Shown here piece by piece: positions 35,064 through 44,146 of a stretch of DNA of 64,000 bases. The DNA comes from Denitromonas halophila (GTDB taxonomy: Bacteria; Pseudomonadota; Gammaproteobacteria; Burkholderiales; Rhodocyclaceae): positions 434,001 to 498,000 of the forward strand of contig NZ_VMNK01000015.1 of NCBI RefSeq assembly GCF_007625155.1, in the 5' to 3' direction. Every line of letters starts with the position of its first letter. Positions within the stretch are counted from its first letter, which is position 1. Under the pieces are notes generated by a model. That model saw nothing but the letters and a program-made list of their open reading frames with translations. It had not been told where the DNA came from and made no database searches. The translations under genes and the position numbers were made by a program.

Positions 35064-36563
35064 TTACTCCGGGCGCATCTGCGGAAACAGGATCACGTCA
35101 CGAATGGCCGGGCTGTCGGTCAGCAGCATGACCAGACGGTCGATACCGATGCCGCAGCCGCCAGTGGGCGGCAGGCCGAATTCGAGCGCCCGGATGTAGT
35201 CGGCGTCGTAGTACATGGCTTCGTCGTCGCCGGCTTCTTTGGCTTCGGCCTGCGCGCGGAAGCGGGCCGCCTGGTCTTCCGGGTCGTTCAGCTCGGAGAA
35301 GCCGTTGGCAATTTCGCGGCCGACGATGAACAGCTCGAAGCGTTCCGTGACTTCCGGGTCGCTGTCGGAGGCGCGGGCCAGCGGGCTGACTTCGACCGGG
35401 TAGTCGATGATGTAGGTCGGCTCCCACAGCTCGGCTTCGGCGCAGGCTTCAAACAGCTGCAACTGCAGGCTGCCCAGACCGCCCGGTTTGACGCTCTCGC
35501 CGAAGGCATTGATCTTGGCCTTGAGCCATTCGGCGTCGGCCAGTTGCTCGACAGTGAAGCCCGGGTGGTATTTGCGGATGGCTTCGACGATGGTCAGGCG
35601 GTGGAAGGGCTTGGACAGGTCGAGCTCGCGGCCCTGATACTGGAAGACCTCGGTGCCCAGCGCTTCGCGCGCAGCGTGTCGGATGAGGCCTTCGGTGAAG
35701 TTCATCAGGCTTTGGTAGTTCGCGTAGGCCTCGTAGAACTCCATCATGGTGAATTCGGGGTTGTGACGCGGGCTGAGGCCTTCGTTGCGGAAGTTGCGAT
35801 TGACCTCGAACACCTTCTCGAAACCGCCGACCACCAAGCGCTTGAGATAGAGCTCGGGGGCGATGCGCAGGAACAACTCCATGTCGAGCGCGTTGTGGTG
35901 GGTGGTGAAGGGCTTGGCCGAGGCGCCGCCGGGAATGGGGTGCATCATCGGCGTTTCGACCTCGAGGAAGCCGTGATTCATCATGTAGTTGCGGATCGAC
36001 TGCACCATGCGGCTGCGTGCCACGAAGGTGAAGCGCGACTGCTCGTTCATGATCAGGTCGAGATAGCGCTGGCGGTATTTGGTTTCCTGGTCGGTCAGGC
36101 CGTGGAATTTTTCGGGCAGCGGGCGCAGGTTTTTGGACAGCAGGCGGATTTCGGCGCAATTGACGGTCAGCTCGCCAGTCTTGGTCTTGAACAGGGTGCC
36201 GACCGCGCCAACGATGTCACCGATATCCCAGTGCTTGAAATCGGCATGCACGTCTTCGCCGACGCCCTGATTGCTCACATACAGCTGAATACGACCGGAG
36301 AGATCCTGAATGGTGGCGAAGCTGGCTTTGCCCATGACGCGCTTGAGCATGATGCGGCCGGCCACGCGCACTTCGATCGGGGTCTGTTCGAGTTCTTCGC
36401 GGGTCTTTTCGCTGTATGTCTCGTCGAGTTTGCCGGCGGTGTTCTCGCGTGAGAAGTCGTTCGGGTAGGCGCGGCCGGATTCGCGCCACGTGCGCAGCTT
36501 TTCGCGGCGCTCGGCGATGAGGTGGTTTTCGTCGGCGGAAGGCGAGGCGTTTTGTTCTGACAT
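35064..36563 (-). CDS. lysS: Lysyl-tRNA synthetase, class II
   Basis: Charges tRNA-Lys. 499 residues, with an N-terminal OB-fold anticodon-binding domain ([19 protein letters not shown]) and the class II core: motif 1 around [20 protein letters not shown], motif 2 [20 protein letters not shown], motif 3 [16 protein letters not shown]. It is the first gene of a leftward operon with the hypothetical gene and mnmC. Confidence 0.97.
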   Translation of the reverse strand: MSEQNASPSADENHLIAERREKLRTWRESGRAYPNDFSRENTAGKLDETYSEKTREELEQTPIEVRVAGRIMLKRVMGKASFATIQDLSGRIQLYVSNQGVGEDVHADFKHWDIGDIVGAVGTLFKTKTGELTVNCAEIRLLSKNLRPLPEKFHGLTDQETKYRQRYLDLIMNEQSRFTFVARSRMVQSIRNYMMNHGFLEVETPMMHPIPGGASAKPFTTHHNALDMELFLRIAPELYLKRLVVGGFEKVFEVNRNFRNEGLSPRHNPEFTMMEFYEAYANYQSLMNFTEGLIRHAAREALGTEVFQYQGRELDLSKPFHRLTIVEAIRKYHPGFTVEQLADAEWLKAKINAFGESVKPGGLGSLQLQLFEACAEAELWEPTYIIDYPVEVSPLARASDSDPEVTERFELFIVGREIANGFSELNDPEDQAARFRAQAEAKEAGDDEAMYYDADYIRALEFGLPPTGGCGIGIDRLVMLLTDSPAIRDVILFPQMRPE

Positions 36564-36755
36564 GTGTGGCTCGTTTGAATGATGGCGAGTCCGGCGTTGC
36601 GTTGTTGCTATACGCGGGTGCCGAAAAACCGCAATTTTCTCATAACCGCCGCGAGAAGTCGCTCGCCAAGGGGCGTTCGTGCCCGGCGCCGGCGCATAAA
36701 CCGTTTAATGATGGCGATTCGGTGCCGTAATACGAAAGACCTGTGGAAGACACGC

Positions 36756-37814
36756 ATGCGAACACGGACTGGCGACTCTCTTCTGGCCTTGCTCAAGGCC
36801 GCGCAACATCTGACCTCACTGCATGTGAGAGAGACGCTGTTGCGCGCGTTCTGTGTTGGCGTCCAGCGCGCGCTGCGCGCAGAGCGTTGTGAGCTGCGGG
36901 TGCTAGGGCTGGGGCGTCGGCAGCTCAAAAGCATCGGCTGGTGCAACAAAGCGGGCGTTGGCGGCGATTGGGACGACGCTGCCGACGGCCTGGACGGTCA
37001 GGTGCAAGAGGGGTTTCTGGCGCAGGCGATCGACAATGGCGCGAATCTCACCCGAGCTCACGATTCGGATGGCTGGCGGATGGCGTTTCCGGTGTTGCAC
37101 GCTGGTCGCGTCCGATGGATTCTCGATGTCCATGCCACCACGGCGATTGCCGCCGTCACCGTCGATGGCGTTCGGGCCTATGTTCATTGTTTTGAGCGCT
37201 TGATGGCGCACTGGGATTACGCCAATCTGGATACCTTGACCGGCTTGCTCAACCGCAAGACCTTCGATGAACAGTTTGACCAGTTGATTGCGGTCGCCGA
37301 GCGGGCACGGCGCCAGGACGGGGAGCGACGCGAAGATTCGGTGCTGCCCAGCCCAGCGTGGCTGGGGATTGTCGACATCGACCACTTCAAGCACATCAAC
37401 GATACCTGGGGCCATCTGTTCGGCGACGAAGTCCTCATCCGCTTGGCTGATTGTATGCGCAGCGCGTTTCGCAGCTCCGACAAGCTGTTCCGTTTCGGTG
37501 GCGAGGAGTTCGTGGTGATGTTGCGCAATGTGCCGGCCGAGACCGTGACCAGTATTTTCGAGCGTTTCCGGATCGCGGTCGAAACGCATGATTTTCCGCA
37601 AGTCGGGACCGTCACCTGTTCGATCGGATTCGCCCAGGTTGATGACCGGCTGCCTCCCGCAGAACTGCTCGGTCGTGCCGATTCAGCGCTCTACTATGGC
37701 AAAGAGCATGGCCGGAACTGCGTCTGGGCCTACGAAGACCTGGTGGCAGCCGGCGAGCTGGTCTGCACCACAGCGACCAGTAGCGCGCAGCAAGACGCTG
37801 ACGAATACTTCTGA
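36756..37814 (+). CDS. Diguanylate cyclase (GGDEF domain)
   Basis: Makes cyclic di-GMP from two GTP. 352 residues from the ATG at 36756, chosen for the GGAAG ribosome site ten bases upstream; the frame extends further but through non-homologous sequence. The N-terminal half (about 10-150) looks like a GAF-type sensor, and the C-terminal half is a GGDEF domain with FRFGGEEFVVML (active GGEEF) and the inhibitory I-site RSSD five residues before it. No membrane helix, so a soluble sensor. Convergent with the SMC operon, with 18 bases between. Confidence 0.93.
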   Translation: MRTRTGDSLLALLKAAQHLTSLHVRETLLRAFCVGVQRALRAERCELRVLGLGRRQLKSIGWCNKAGVGGDWDDAADGLDGQVQEGFLAQAIDNGANLTRAHDSDGWRMAFPVLHAGRVRWILDVHATTAIAAVTVDGVRAYVHCFERLMAHWDYANLDTLTGLLNRKTFDEQFDQLIAVAERARRQDGERREDSVLPSPAWLGIVDIDHFKHINDTWGHLFGDEVLIRLADCMRSAFRSSDKLFRFGGEEFVVMLRNVPAETVTSIFERFRIAVETHDFPQVGTVTCSIGFAQVDDRLPPAELLGRADSALYYGKEHGRNCVWAYEDLVAAGELVCTTATSSAQQDADEYF

Positions 37815-37832
37815 CCGGGCGGCGTCCGGCGG

Positions 37833-40625
37833 TCAGTCTCGCTGGCGCTGCAACACCCCGATCGGCGGTGCCCATTCTTCTGACGGCGGCTTCTTGCGCG
37901 TGACCAGCGTGAGCTGCGCCGGCGCAAATACATTGGCATTGTGCGTCACCGGCGTGGTGATCAGATATTGCGCGCGGGTCGCCCGCAGGAAGGCGCCGAC
38001 GCGGTCGATGTTGGCCACATCCAGATGCGCGAAGGGCTCGTCGATGAAGACGAAGCCGCCCGGGCGGGTCTCGTCCATCAAGAGCGCAATCAGCAAAATC
38101 AACGACTTCATCACCTGCTGGCCGCCCGAGGCTTCGCCATCGTTCAGGCCGACCGCGCCCTTGCGGTCGAAGTCAAAGCGCACATCTAGGCCGGAGCGGT
38201 GCAGGGCGGTGTCATCGTTGTCCAGATGCGGTACCGGGCAGTCCACCTCGACATGCGCCAGTTCGCCCAGGGCTTTGAGGTTGCGGCTGTACTGGCGCAC
38301 CGTGGCGCGCAGCTTGCCAATGTAGGCGCTGCGCGCTTCGTCGGTGTGGCGGCGTGCCGTGGCGCAGTAGCCCTGGCGGGCGGCGTAGTCGCGCTCGCGG
38401 CGGCCAAGGTCGTCAAGCAGACGGTCGCGCAGGGTGAGCACGGCGGGGTCTTGCACCCAGTCGCCTTGTTCAAGCCGCAGACGCAGGCGCTCGGATTCGG
38501 CACGCGCGCTGCGGGCATCGCCGTAGCGCTCGGTGAGTGCTTCGATGCCTTCGCCACGGCGCCATTCGGCGGGCATGCCGCGACGCAGCCGGCGCAGACG
38601 CTGCACGCGTTGGGCTTGTGATTGGCGACGTGGGCGGTCCTCGCTGTCGAGCAGGCCCAGACGTTGCTCGTGGGTGGCCAGTTCGCGGCGGCGGCGGTCG
38701 AGTTCGATCTGGATGCCGTTGAGCCGCTCGCCTATGCCGTCGAGCGTGGCCTGCAATTCGGTGCGCTCGGCGATGGCGTCGGTCAGCGCTTTTTTTGCCA
38801 CCGGCAGGTCGGCCTCGGCCTCGGCAAAGGCTTGCGCGCGGGCGGCCAGTTGGGGTGCGGCGCTCAGGCCGAGTAGCTGACTGCGTAGGGTGTTGAGCCG
38901 GTCGCGCAGTGCGTCCATCTGCGGGCGCAGCGGGCTGAGCGCCTTGTCGAGCTCGCGCACATCGGCCGAGAGCGCATCGATGCGCGCCTGCCGTGCCAGC
39001 TCGCCAAAGTGGAATTCGCGCGGGCGGCCCAGGTGGCGGGCGCCGCGGCGCTCGCGGTGGTAGGCGTCGCGGGTGATCCACTCGGTATCGCGCGACAGGG
39101 CGCTGCCGGCGGCGGCGTCTTCGACGCGGGTGATGCGGTTCAGCAGGTCGGCCAGCCAGCGCGGCACGGGGCCGGCAAAGCGGACGACTTCGGCCAGCGT
39201 ATCGCGCTGGGCCGGCGGGGCGTTTTCGCAGTCGGCCACGACGAAATGGCGGAAGCGCTCGCGCTCACCCAGCGCCCAGGCCTGATGACGATCGGCGGCG
39301 CGCTCGAGCAGCAACACGTGGCGATAGGGGCGCAGTACGGCTTCGATCGCGCCTTGCCAGGCGGCGTCGGTGATTTCGATGGATTCGCTGAGCGCGCTGT
39401 GTGCGATGCCGGCCTCGGTCAGTACGGCGCGGAAGGCGCGCACCTCGGGGTCGGAGGGCGGGCTGCTGCGCTCGTGGGCATGGGCGAGCGCGTCCTTGGC
39501 GGTTTCGAAACGGGCGACCAGCTCGCGTTCTTGTGCGCGCAGGGCCGTCAGCTCGGCTTCGACCGACTCGTGTTCGGCTTCGATGGCGACGGCGTCCTGA
39601 CCCTCTTCGCGGGCCAGTAGCTCGCGCAGGGCGCTGCGCTCGGCCAACACACGTTCGAGATCGCGTACGCGGTCGTGGGCGCTCAGATGGCGTTGTTCGG
39701 TGTCCAGAAACTGGCTGCGGGCTTTGGCGCGGGCCTTTTCTTCGGCCAGACGCTCGGCGTCGACCTGGGCGATGCGCTGGCGGGCGGCCAGCAGGCCGGA
39801 CTGGCGCTCGCGGCGCTCGCCATCCTGGGCGCGCAACTGGCTGCGTTCGGCACGGATGTCGCGGCGCAGCTCAAAGGCTTCGAGGCGCGGAATGATCTCG
39901 GCGTCGAGCGCCGAGCGTTCGTCGGTAATCTGCTTCCATTCCAGATAGCGGTCGGCTTCGAGGCGCTTGGCTTCAGCCTGGGCACGCAGGCGGTCGAGGT
40001 CGATCGACAGGCTGTCGAGCTCGCGCTCGGCGTTTTGCTGCTCTTCGCGCGCAACGTCGTAGTTGTCGAGCACTTCCTTGTCGCCAAAGACATCGAAGAC
40101 CAGTTCGAGCAGGGCTTTGGGCGCGTATTCGCACAGCTTGTCGGTGTCGCCTTGTTCCAGCGCGAGCACTTTGGCGATGGCCGGGGTCAGGCCACCGGCG
40201 GCGAGGCGGCTTTGATAGTCGCGCAGGCCGATCCAGTCGTTGCTGGTGTCGAGCGCTTCAATTTCGATGTCGCCATCGACGATGGTGTAGTCGCGCGTCC
40301 ATTCACCGCCCGCGCGGCGGATGCGGCAGGCCAGAGTGACCACGTCGTCGAGACAGGGGAAGAACGGCCGTCGGCCGGTGGCACCGGGCAGGTTGGCGAC
40401 GGTGGCGCGAATCCAGGCGTGACTGCGGTTGGCGCGGCGCACATAGCGGCGGAAGTCGCGCTTGCCCGAGCAGCGCAGCGCAAACAGCGTGCGCAGGGCG
40501 TCGAGCAAGGTGGTCTTGCCTGAGCCGTTGGGGCCGACGATGGTGATGATCTGGGCGTCCAGCGGCAGCGTGAAGCGGCGCCAGAAGTCCCAGTGGACCA
40601 GTTCGATCTGTTTGATATGGAACAT
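37833..40625 (-). CDS. MukB/MksB/JetC-like SMC ATPase
   Basis: 930-residue SMC-type ATPase. Walker [15 protein letters not shown] is at 31-44. Two long charged coiled-coil arms surround a central non-coiled block (about 400-545; DAAWQGAIEAVLRPYRHVLL), which resembles the middle of MukB-class proteins rather than a canonical SMC hinge. At the C-terminus come the signature LNDGEASGGQQVMKS (about 828-840) and Walker B FVFIDEPFAHLD (about 858-868). It is the last gene after mksF- and mksE-like genes and a small secreted protein, the order F-E-B of MksBEF and of JetABC. No JetD gene follows; the next gene is convergent. Role in chromosome organisation or in defence against circular plasmids is inferred. 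Confidence 0.85.
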   Translation of the reverse strand: MFHIKQIELVHWDFWRRFTLPLDAQIITIVGPNGSGKTTLLDALRTLFALRCSGKRDFRRYVRRANRSHAWIRATVANLPGATGRRPFFPCLDDVVTLACRIRRAGGEWTRDYTIVDGDIEIEALDTSNDWIGLRDYQSRLAAGGLTPAIAKVLALEQGDTDKLCEYAPKALLELVFDVFGDKEVLDNYDVAREEQQNAERELDSLSIDLDRLRAQAEAKRLEADRYLEWKQITDERSALDAEIIPRLEAFELRRDIRAERSQLRAQDGERRERQSGLLAARQRIAQVDAERLAEEKARAKARSQFLDTEQRHLSAHDRVRDLERVLAERSALRELLAREEGQDAVAIEAEHESVEAELTALRAQERELVARFETAKDALAHAHERSSPPSDPEVRAFRAVLTEAGIAHSALSESIEITDAAWQGAIEAVLRPYRHVLLLERAADRHQAWALGERERFRHFVVADCENAPPAQRDTLAEVVRFAGPVPRWLADLLNRITRVEDAAAGSALSRDTEWITRDAYHRERRGARHLGRPREFHFGELARQARIDALSADVRELDKALSPLRPQMDALRDRLNTLRSQLLGLSAAPQLAARAQAFAEAEADLPVAKKALTDAIAERTELQATLDGIGERLNGIQIELDRRRRELATHEQRLGLLDSEDRPRRQSQAQRVQRLRRLRRGMPAEWRRGEGIEALTERYGDARSARAESERLRLRLEQGDWVQDPAVLTLRDRLLDDLGRRERDYAARQGYCATARRHTDEARSAYIGKLRATVRQYSRNLKALGELAHVEVDCPVPHLDNDDTALHRSGLDVRFDFDRKGAVGLNDGEASGGQQVMKSLILLIALLMDETRPGGFVFIDEPFAHLDVANIDRVGAFLRATRAQYLITTPVTHNANVFAPAQLTLVTRKKPPSEEWAPPIGVLQRQRD

Positions 40626-40640
40626 CGTTTTCGGCGTTGA

Positions 40641-40931
40641 TCAGCGCAGGCTGCGGCCACAGCCGCCGTCGCGCATGCGTTGTTGGTAGCGCTGCTTGCT
40701 GTCGGTCAGGCGCTGGATGCGGCTGCGGTTGCCTTCGCGAGCGATGCTGGCGTTGAGCTTGGCGATGGCACTTTGATAGCGTGCGCAATTGCGGTCGCTT
40801 TGCACGGGTTGTGGACGATAGCTGCCGCTGCTGCTGTCATCGCCGCCGGCACGCGCGCTGCTCAGGGCGTGTGCTTGCGCTGAGGCGAGAACAACAAACA
40901 GTACGAAAAAGCTTTGGAAATAGCGTGTCAT
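40641..40931 (-). CDS. Small secreted protein embedded in the SMC operon
   Basis: 96 residues with a clear Sec signal peptide (hydrophobic FFVLFVVLASAQAHA, cleavage near residue 22), a Ser/Gly/Pro-rich linker, then a short helical part bounded by two cysteines (NCARYQSAIAKLNAS to DGGCGRSLR), which could form a disulfide in the periplasm. Its ATG overlaps the stop of the mksE-like gene (TGATG) and it ends 15 bases before the SMC gene, so it is translated from the same mRNA. Why a periplasmic protein sits inside a DNA-organising operon is unexplained. Not a recognised family. Confidence 0.75.
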   Translation of the reverse strand: MTRYFQSFFVLFVVLASAQAHALSSARAGGDDSSSGSYRPQPVQSDRNCARYQSAIAKLNASIAREGNRSRIQRLTDSKQRYQQRMRDGGCGRSLR

Positions 40932-41659
40932 CAGAATATCTCGGAGCCGGGTTCAGGCATGTCGCCGTCGAATTCGTCTTCATCGTCGGCGCCGGCCAGG
41001 GCAAAGGCGTCGGCGGCGGGCGGCGGGTGGCCGGCGTCGGAGAGCACGCCGGCGAGGGTGCCGTGAATGATGCGGTCGGCCATCAGGCGGTAGTCGAGGG
41101 CGACGTCGAGCAGCGGGCCTTCAAGCAGCATGCCGCTGCGGCGCTCGATGAAGCCGAGGCGGGCGAGGCGGCCGAGCATGAAGTTGCGCACCTTGGTCTT
41201 GCCGCCCAGGCGCGGGCCGAAGTCGGCAATCAGCGAGGCTTCGGACACGCCGGCCGAGACCTCGGCGCCATGGGCGACAGGTTGCTCGGCGGCGAAGAGT
41301 TCTTCCTGACCTTCGTTGGCGAGGTTCTGGCGGGTCACCTGGCGTTCGCGCTTGGGCAGGATGATCAGTGCCCACAGCACCACCAGCAGCGCGATCTCGT
41401 CGCGGGTAAGCCCCATGTTGCTGGCCTGGTATTCGCGGCCGCTGCCGAAGGTGGGCTCGAGCGCGTCGGGGGTCAGGCCGACGGCCACATGGGCGGCGTA
41501 GGGGTTGTCGAGCAGGCGCAGGCCAACGCTGGCCAGTCGCTGGTCGATCTCGTGGCGGAAGGTTTCGTCGATGAGCGCGCGGCGCACCATCGGGTCTTTG
41601 CGTGGCAGCCAGCGCTGGGCAATGAGGCGCGCGGTGAGGGCGCGGATGTCGTGTTCCAT
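40931..41659 (-). CDS. MukE/MksE/JetB-like kite subunit
   Basis: 242-residue soluble protein. The N-terminus (TARLIAQRWLPRKDPMVRRALIDE) and two winged-helix-like parts (LTRDEIALLVVLWALIILPK and TKVRNFMLGRLARLGFIERR, then LEGPLLDVALDYRLM) fit the MukE/MksE pattern of a tandem winged-helix dimer that binds the kleisin. The C-terminal 35 residues are acidic and probably unstructured. Assignment rests on this fold pattern, size and position between the kleisin- and ATPase-like genes. Confidence 0.72.
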   Translation of the reverse strand: MEHDIRALTARLIAQRWLPRKDPMVRRALIDETFRHEIDQRLASVGLRLLDNPYAAHVAVGLTPDALEPTFGSGREYQASNMGLTRDEIALLVVLWALIILPKRERQVTRQNLANEGQEELFAAEQPVAHGAEVSAGVSEASLIADFGPRLGGKTKVRNFMLGRLARLGFIERRSGMLLEGPLLDVALDYRLMADRIIHGTLAGVLSDAGHPPPAADAFALAGADDEDEFDGDMPEPGSEIF

Positions 41660-41666
41660 GAGCGCG

Positions 41667-42944
41667 TCAGTCCGTGGTTTGGGGTCTCAGGCGGCGGATG
41701 CTGCCGGCGCTGATGCGAGCGATTTCGTGGTGGCCGACGTCGACCAGTGTGGCGTCGAACTCGACCTTGAGGGGCAGGCGCATGAAGGCGCCGATGGGGC
41801 CGTCGGCAGGGGCGCTGTCCTGACTGTCGGCCAGCAGGGCGAGCAGCGACAGGCGATAGGCCGCATGGCCGAAGCCGCCACCGGCGACCGCGTCGTGCAA
41901 GGTGGCGGGCTCGGTGTCGATAGCGTCGAGCCGGTCGGCAAAATGGGTGAGCAGGCGCAGGTCTTCTTCTTCGGGCGCGAGCGCGGTGGGGGCCGTGTCG
42001 GCGGCAGGCAGGGTGGTGTCGTCGGCTTCGCCACGCAGCAGATCGCACAGGGCGGTTTCGGCACGGTCGAGCAATTCGTGGCCGCCGGCGAGCAGCGGCA
42101 TGTGCGGGGTGTCGGTGATGGCATCGAAGGCTAGCGCAGCCAGTGCATCCATGCTTTGCTGCCCGAGCCAGGCGGTGACATCGCTGGACGAAATGCCGGA
42201 GCTGCCGAGCGTGACGCGCTGGGTCTCGATCTTGTTGAGTGCGCGCTGGAAGGCGGCATCGACCCGCGCCAGACGGGATTGCGCCAGGCCGATGCGCTGG
42301 GCGATGCGGGCGACGTCAAAGGGCGCGTCGGCGTCTGAGAGCAGTGAGCGCAGGATGTCGGTGCCGCGATCGAGCCATTTGCCGTTGGCCGACAGCCGTC
42401 GGCGTGACTCGACGATGCGGAATTCCGAGCCCGAGGCGATGGCCTCTTCAAAGTGCAGGGTGAGGTCGTTGAGCTTGGACAGCAGATGGCCGAGCGCCTC
42501 GGCGTTGATGCTGTCGGTGGCTTGCAGGCCGGCGAGCTGGGCGGTGAGGAAGCCGAGTTCGGCGTCTTCGGACTCGCCAAAGCGCAGCAGCATGCCGAGT
42601 GCGGCCACGGCATTGCGGCCGGCGTCGGACAGGTGGTAAAGCCCGTCGTCGGCGTAGCTGATCAGGCCCGATTCGCGCAGGCGCTTGAGCGTGGTTTCGA
42701 GCTTGACCGGGTCGAGGTAGGCGAAGCGACGGCGCAGTGCGTCGGGTGACCAGCGCGGGTGATCGACATCATGGCCGACTTCGCGCAAGACAAGCAGGCG
42801 CAGCAAGACCTCCGCCTCACTGCCGCGAAACAGGGAGATGAAGGTGTCGATGACCGGCTGCGCCGCGGCGAGTGCCGAGAGTTCTGGCACATCGTCAACG
42901 GCGTAGCCTGGCGCGAGATAGTCTGCGAGGTCCTGATCGGTCAT
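41667..42944 (-). CDS. MukF/MksF/JetA-like kleisin subunit
   Basis: 425-residue helical protein, first gene of the SMC operon. An N-terminal winged helix (about 35-115; VLLRLLVLREVGHD, LKRLRESGLISYADDGLYHL) is followed by a long all-helical middle and a small C-terminal beta-rich domain (LKVEFDATLVDVGHHEIARI), as expected for a MukF-type kleisin that bridges two ATPase heads. Sequence identity to known kleisins cannot be judged here; the call depends on architecture and operon order. It starts 30 bases after the prfB end region on the opposite side of transcription flow (prfB lies upstream on the same strand). Confidence 0.72.
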   Translation of the reverse strand: MTDQDLADYLAPGYAVDDVPELSALAAAQPVIDTFISLFRGSEAEVLLRLLVLREVGHDVDHPRWSPDALRRRFAYLDPVKLETTLKRLRESGLISYADDGLYHLSDAGRNAVAALGMLLRFGESEDAELGFLTAQLAGLQATDSINAEALGHLLSKLNDLTLHFEEAIASGSEFRIVESRRRLSANGKWLDRGTDILRSLLSDADAPFDVARIAQRIGLAQSRLARVDAAFQRALNKIETQRVTLGSSGISSSDVTAWLGQQSMDALAALAFDAITDTPHMPLLAGGHELLDRAETALCDLLRGEADDTTLPAADTAPTALAPEEEDLRLLTHFADRLDAIDTEPATLHDAVAGGGFGHAAYRLSLLALLADSQDSAPADGPIGAFMRLPLKVEFDATLVDVGHHEIARISAGSIRRLRPQTTD

Positions 42945-42974
42945 GCCGGTTTTGCGCTCAGTGTGTGCAGCGCC

Positions 42975-44079
42975 TTAAACGGCTTGCTTGAGGCTGGCCT
43001 CGATGAAGTCGTCCAGATCGCCGTCGAGCACGGCCTGGGTGTTGCCGACTTCGTAGTTGGTACGCAGATCCTTGATACGTGACTGGTCGAGCACGTAAGA
43101 GCGAATCTGGTGGCCCCAGCCGATGTCGCTCTTGGCGTCTTCGAGCGCCTGCGCCTCGCTCTGGCGCTTGCGCAGCTCCAGCTCGTAGAGCTTGGCCTTG
43201 AGCATCTTCCAGGCTTCGTCCTTGTTGCGGTGCTGCGAGCGGTCGTTCTGGCACTGCACGACAATGCCGGTCGGGTTGTGCGTCAGACGCACGGCCGAGT
43301 CGGTCTTGTTGATGTGCTGACCGCCCGCACCCGAGGCGCGGTAAGTGTCGGTACGCACATCGGCCGGGTTGATGTCGATCTCGATGGAATCGTCGATTTC
43401 CGGGTAGATCGACACCGAACAAAAGCTGGTGTGGCGGCGTGCGTTGGAGTCGAAGGGCGACTTGCGTACCAAGCGGTGAATGCCGTTTTCGGTGCGCAAA
43501 AAACCGAAGGCATACTCGCCCGTGACCTTGATGGTCGCGCTCTTGATGCCGGCCACTTCGCCGTCGGATTCTTCGAGCAGTTCGGTGGTGAAGCCCTTGC
43601 GCTCGCAATAGCGCAGATACATGCGTTCGAGCATGCCGGCCCAGTCCTGGGCTTCGGTGCCGCCGGCGCCGGCCTGGATATCGATGAAGCAGGCGTTCTC
43701 GTCCATGGGGCCGGAGAACATGCGACGGAATTCGAGGCCGCCCACGATCTCTTCGAGCGCCTTGGCGTCGGTCTCGATGGCTTCGAGCGTGTCATCGTCG
43801 CCTTCGGACTCGGCCATCTCGAACAGATCGATCAGGTCGCCCGACTGCTGGGCGACGTGTTGCAGCGTCACCACCACGCCTTCGAGCAGCTTCTTTTCCT
43901 TGCCCAGGGCCTGACCGCGCGCAGCGTCGTTCCAGACGGCGGGGTCTTCGAGGGCGATGTTAACTTCTTCTAGTTTTGAGGCTTTTTCATCGTAGTCAAA
44001 GATACCTCCGAAGTTCTTCCCCGCGGCGCTTCAAGTCCGCAAGGGCTTCGGCGATGTCGTTGATGCGTTCTGCGTCCAT
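42975..44079 (-). CDS. prfB: Peptide chain release factor 2 (programmed +1 frameshift)
   Basis: Terminates translation at UGA and UAA. The gene is read in two frames: 27 codons from the ATG at 44079 to a CTT, then a +1 shift past an in-frame TGA (43998-43996) into the 340-codon main frame, for 367 residues in total (E. coli 365). The SPF stop-codon recognition motif is in [15 protein letters not shown], and the catalytic GGQ is in [16 protein letters not shown]. The shift gives autoregulation: low RF2 favours frameshifting. It lies downstream of pstS and upstream of the SMC operon on the same strand. Confidence 0.97.
43996..44010 (-). promoter_or_regulatory. prfB programmed frameshift site
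   Basis: On the minus strand the sequence reads CGG AGG TAT CTT TGA C. The Shine-Dalgarno-like GGAGG three bases before the slippery CTT, followed by TGA-C, matches the known RF2 frameshift signal. Confidence 0.95.
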
Positions 44080-44146
44080 GGTCGGGGGCTCCGGCTGTTC
44101 AATGCAAACCGCGCATTATACAGGCAGCGCTCCCGCGATCGGCAGC

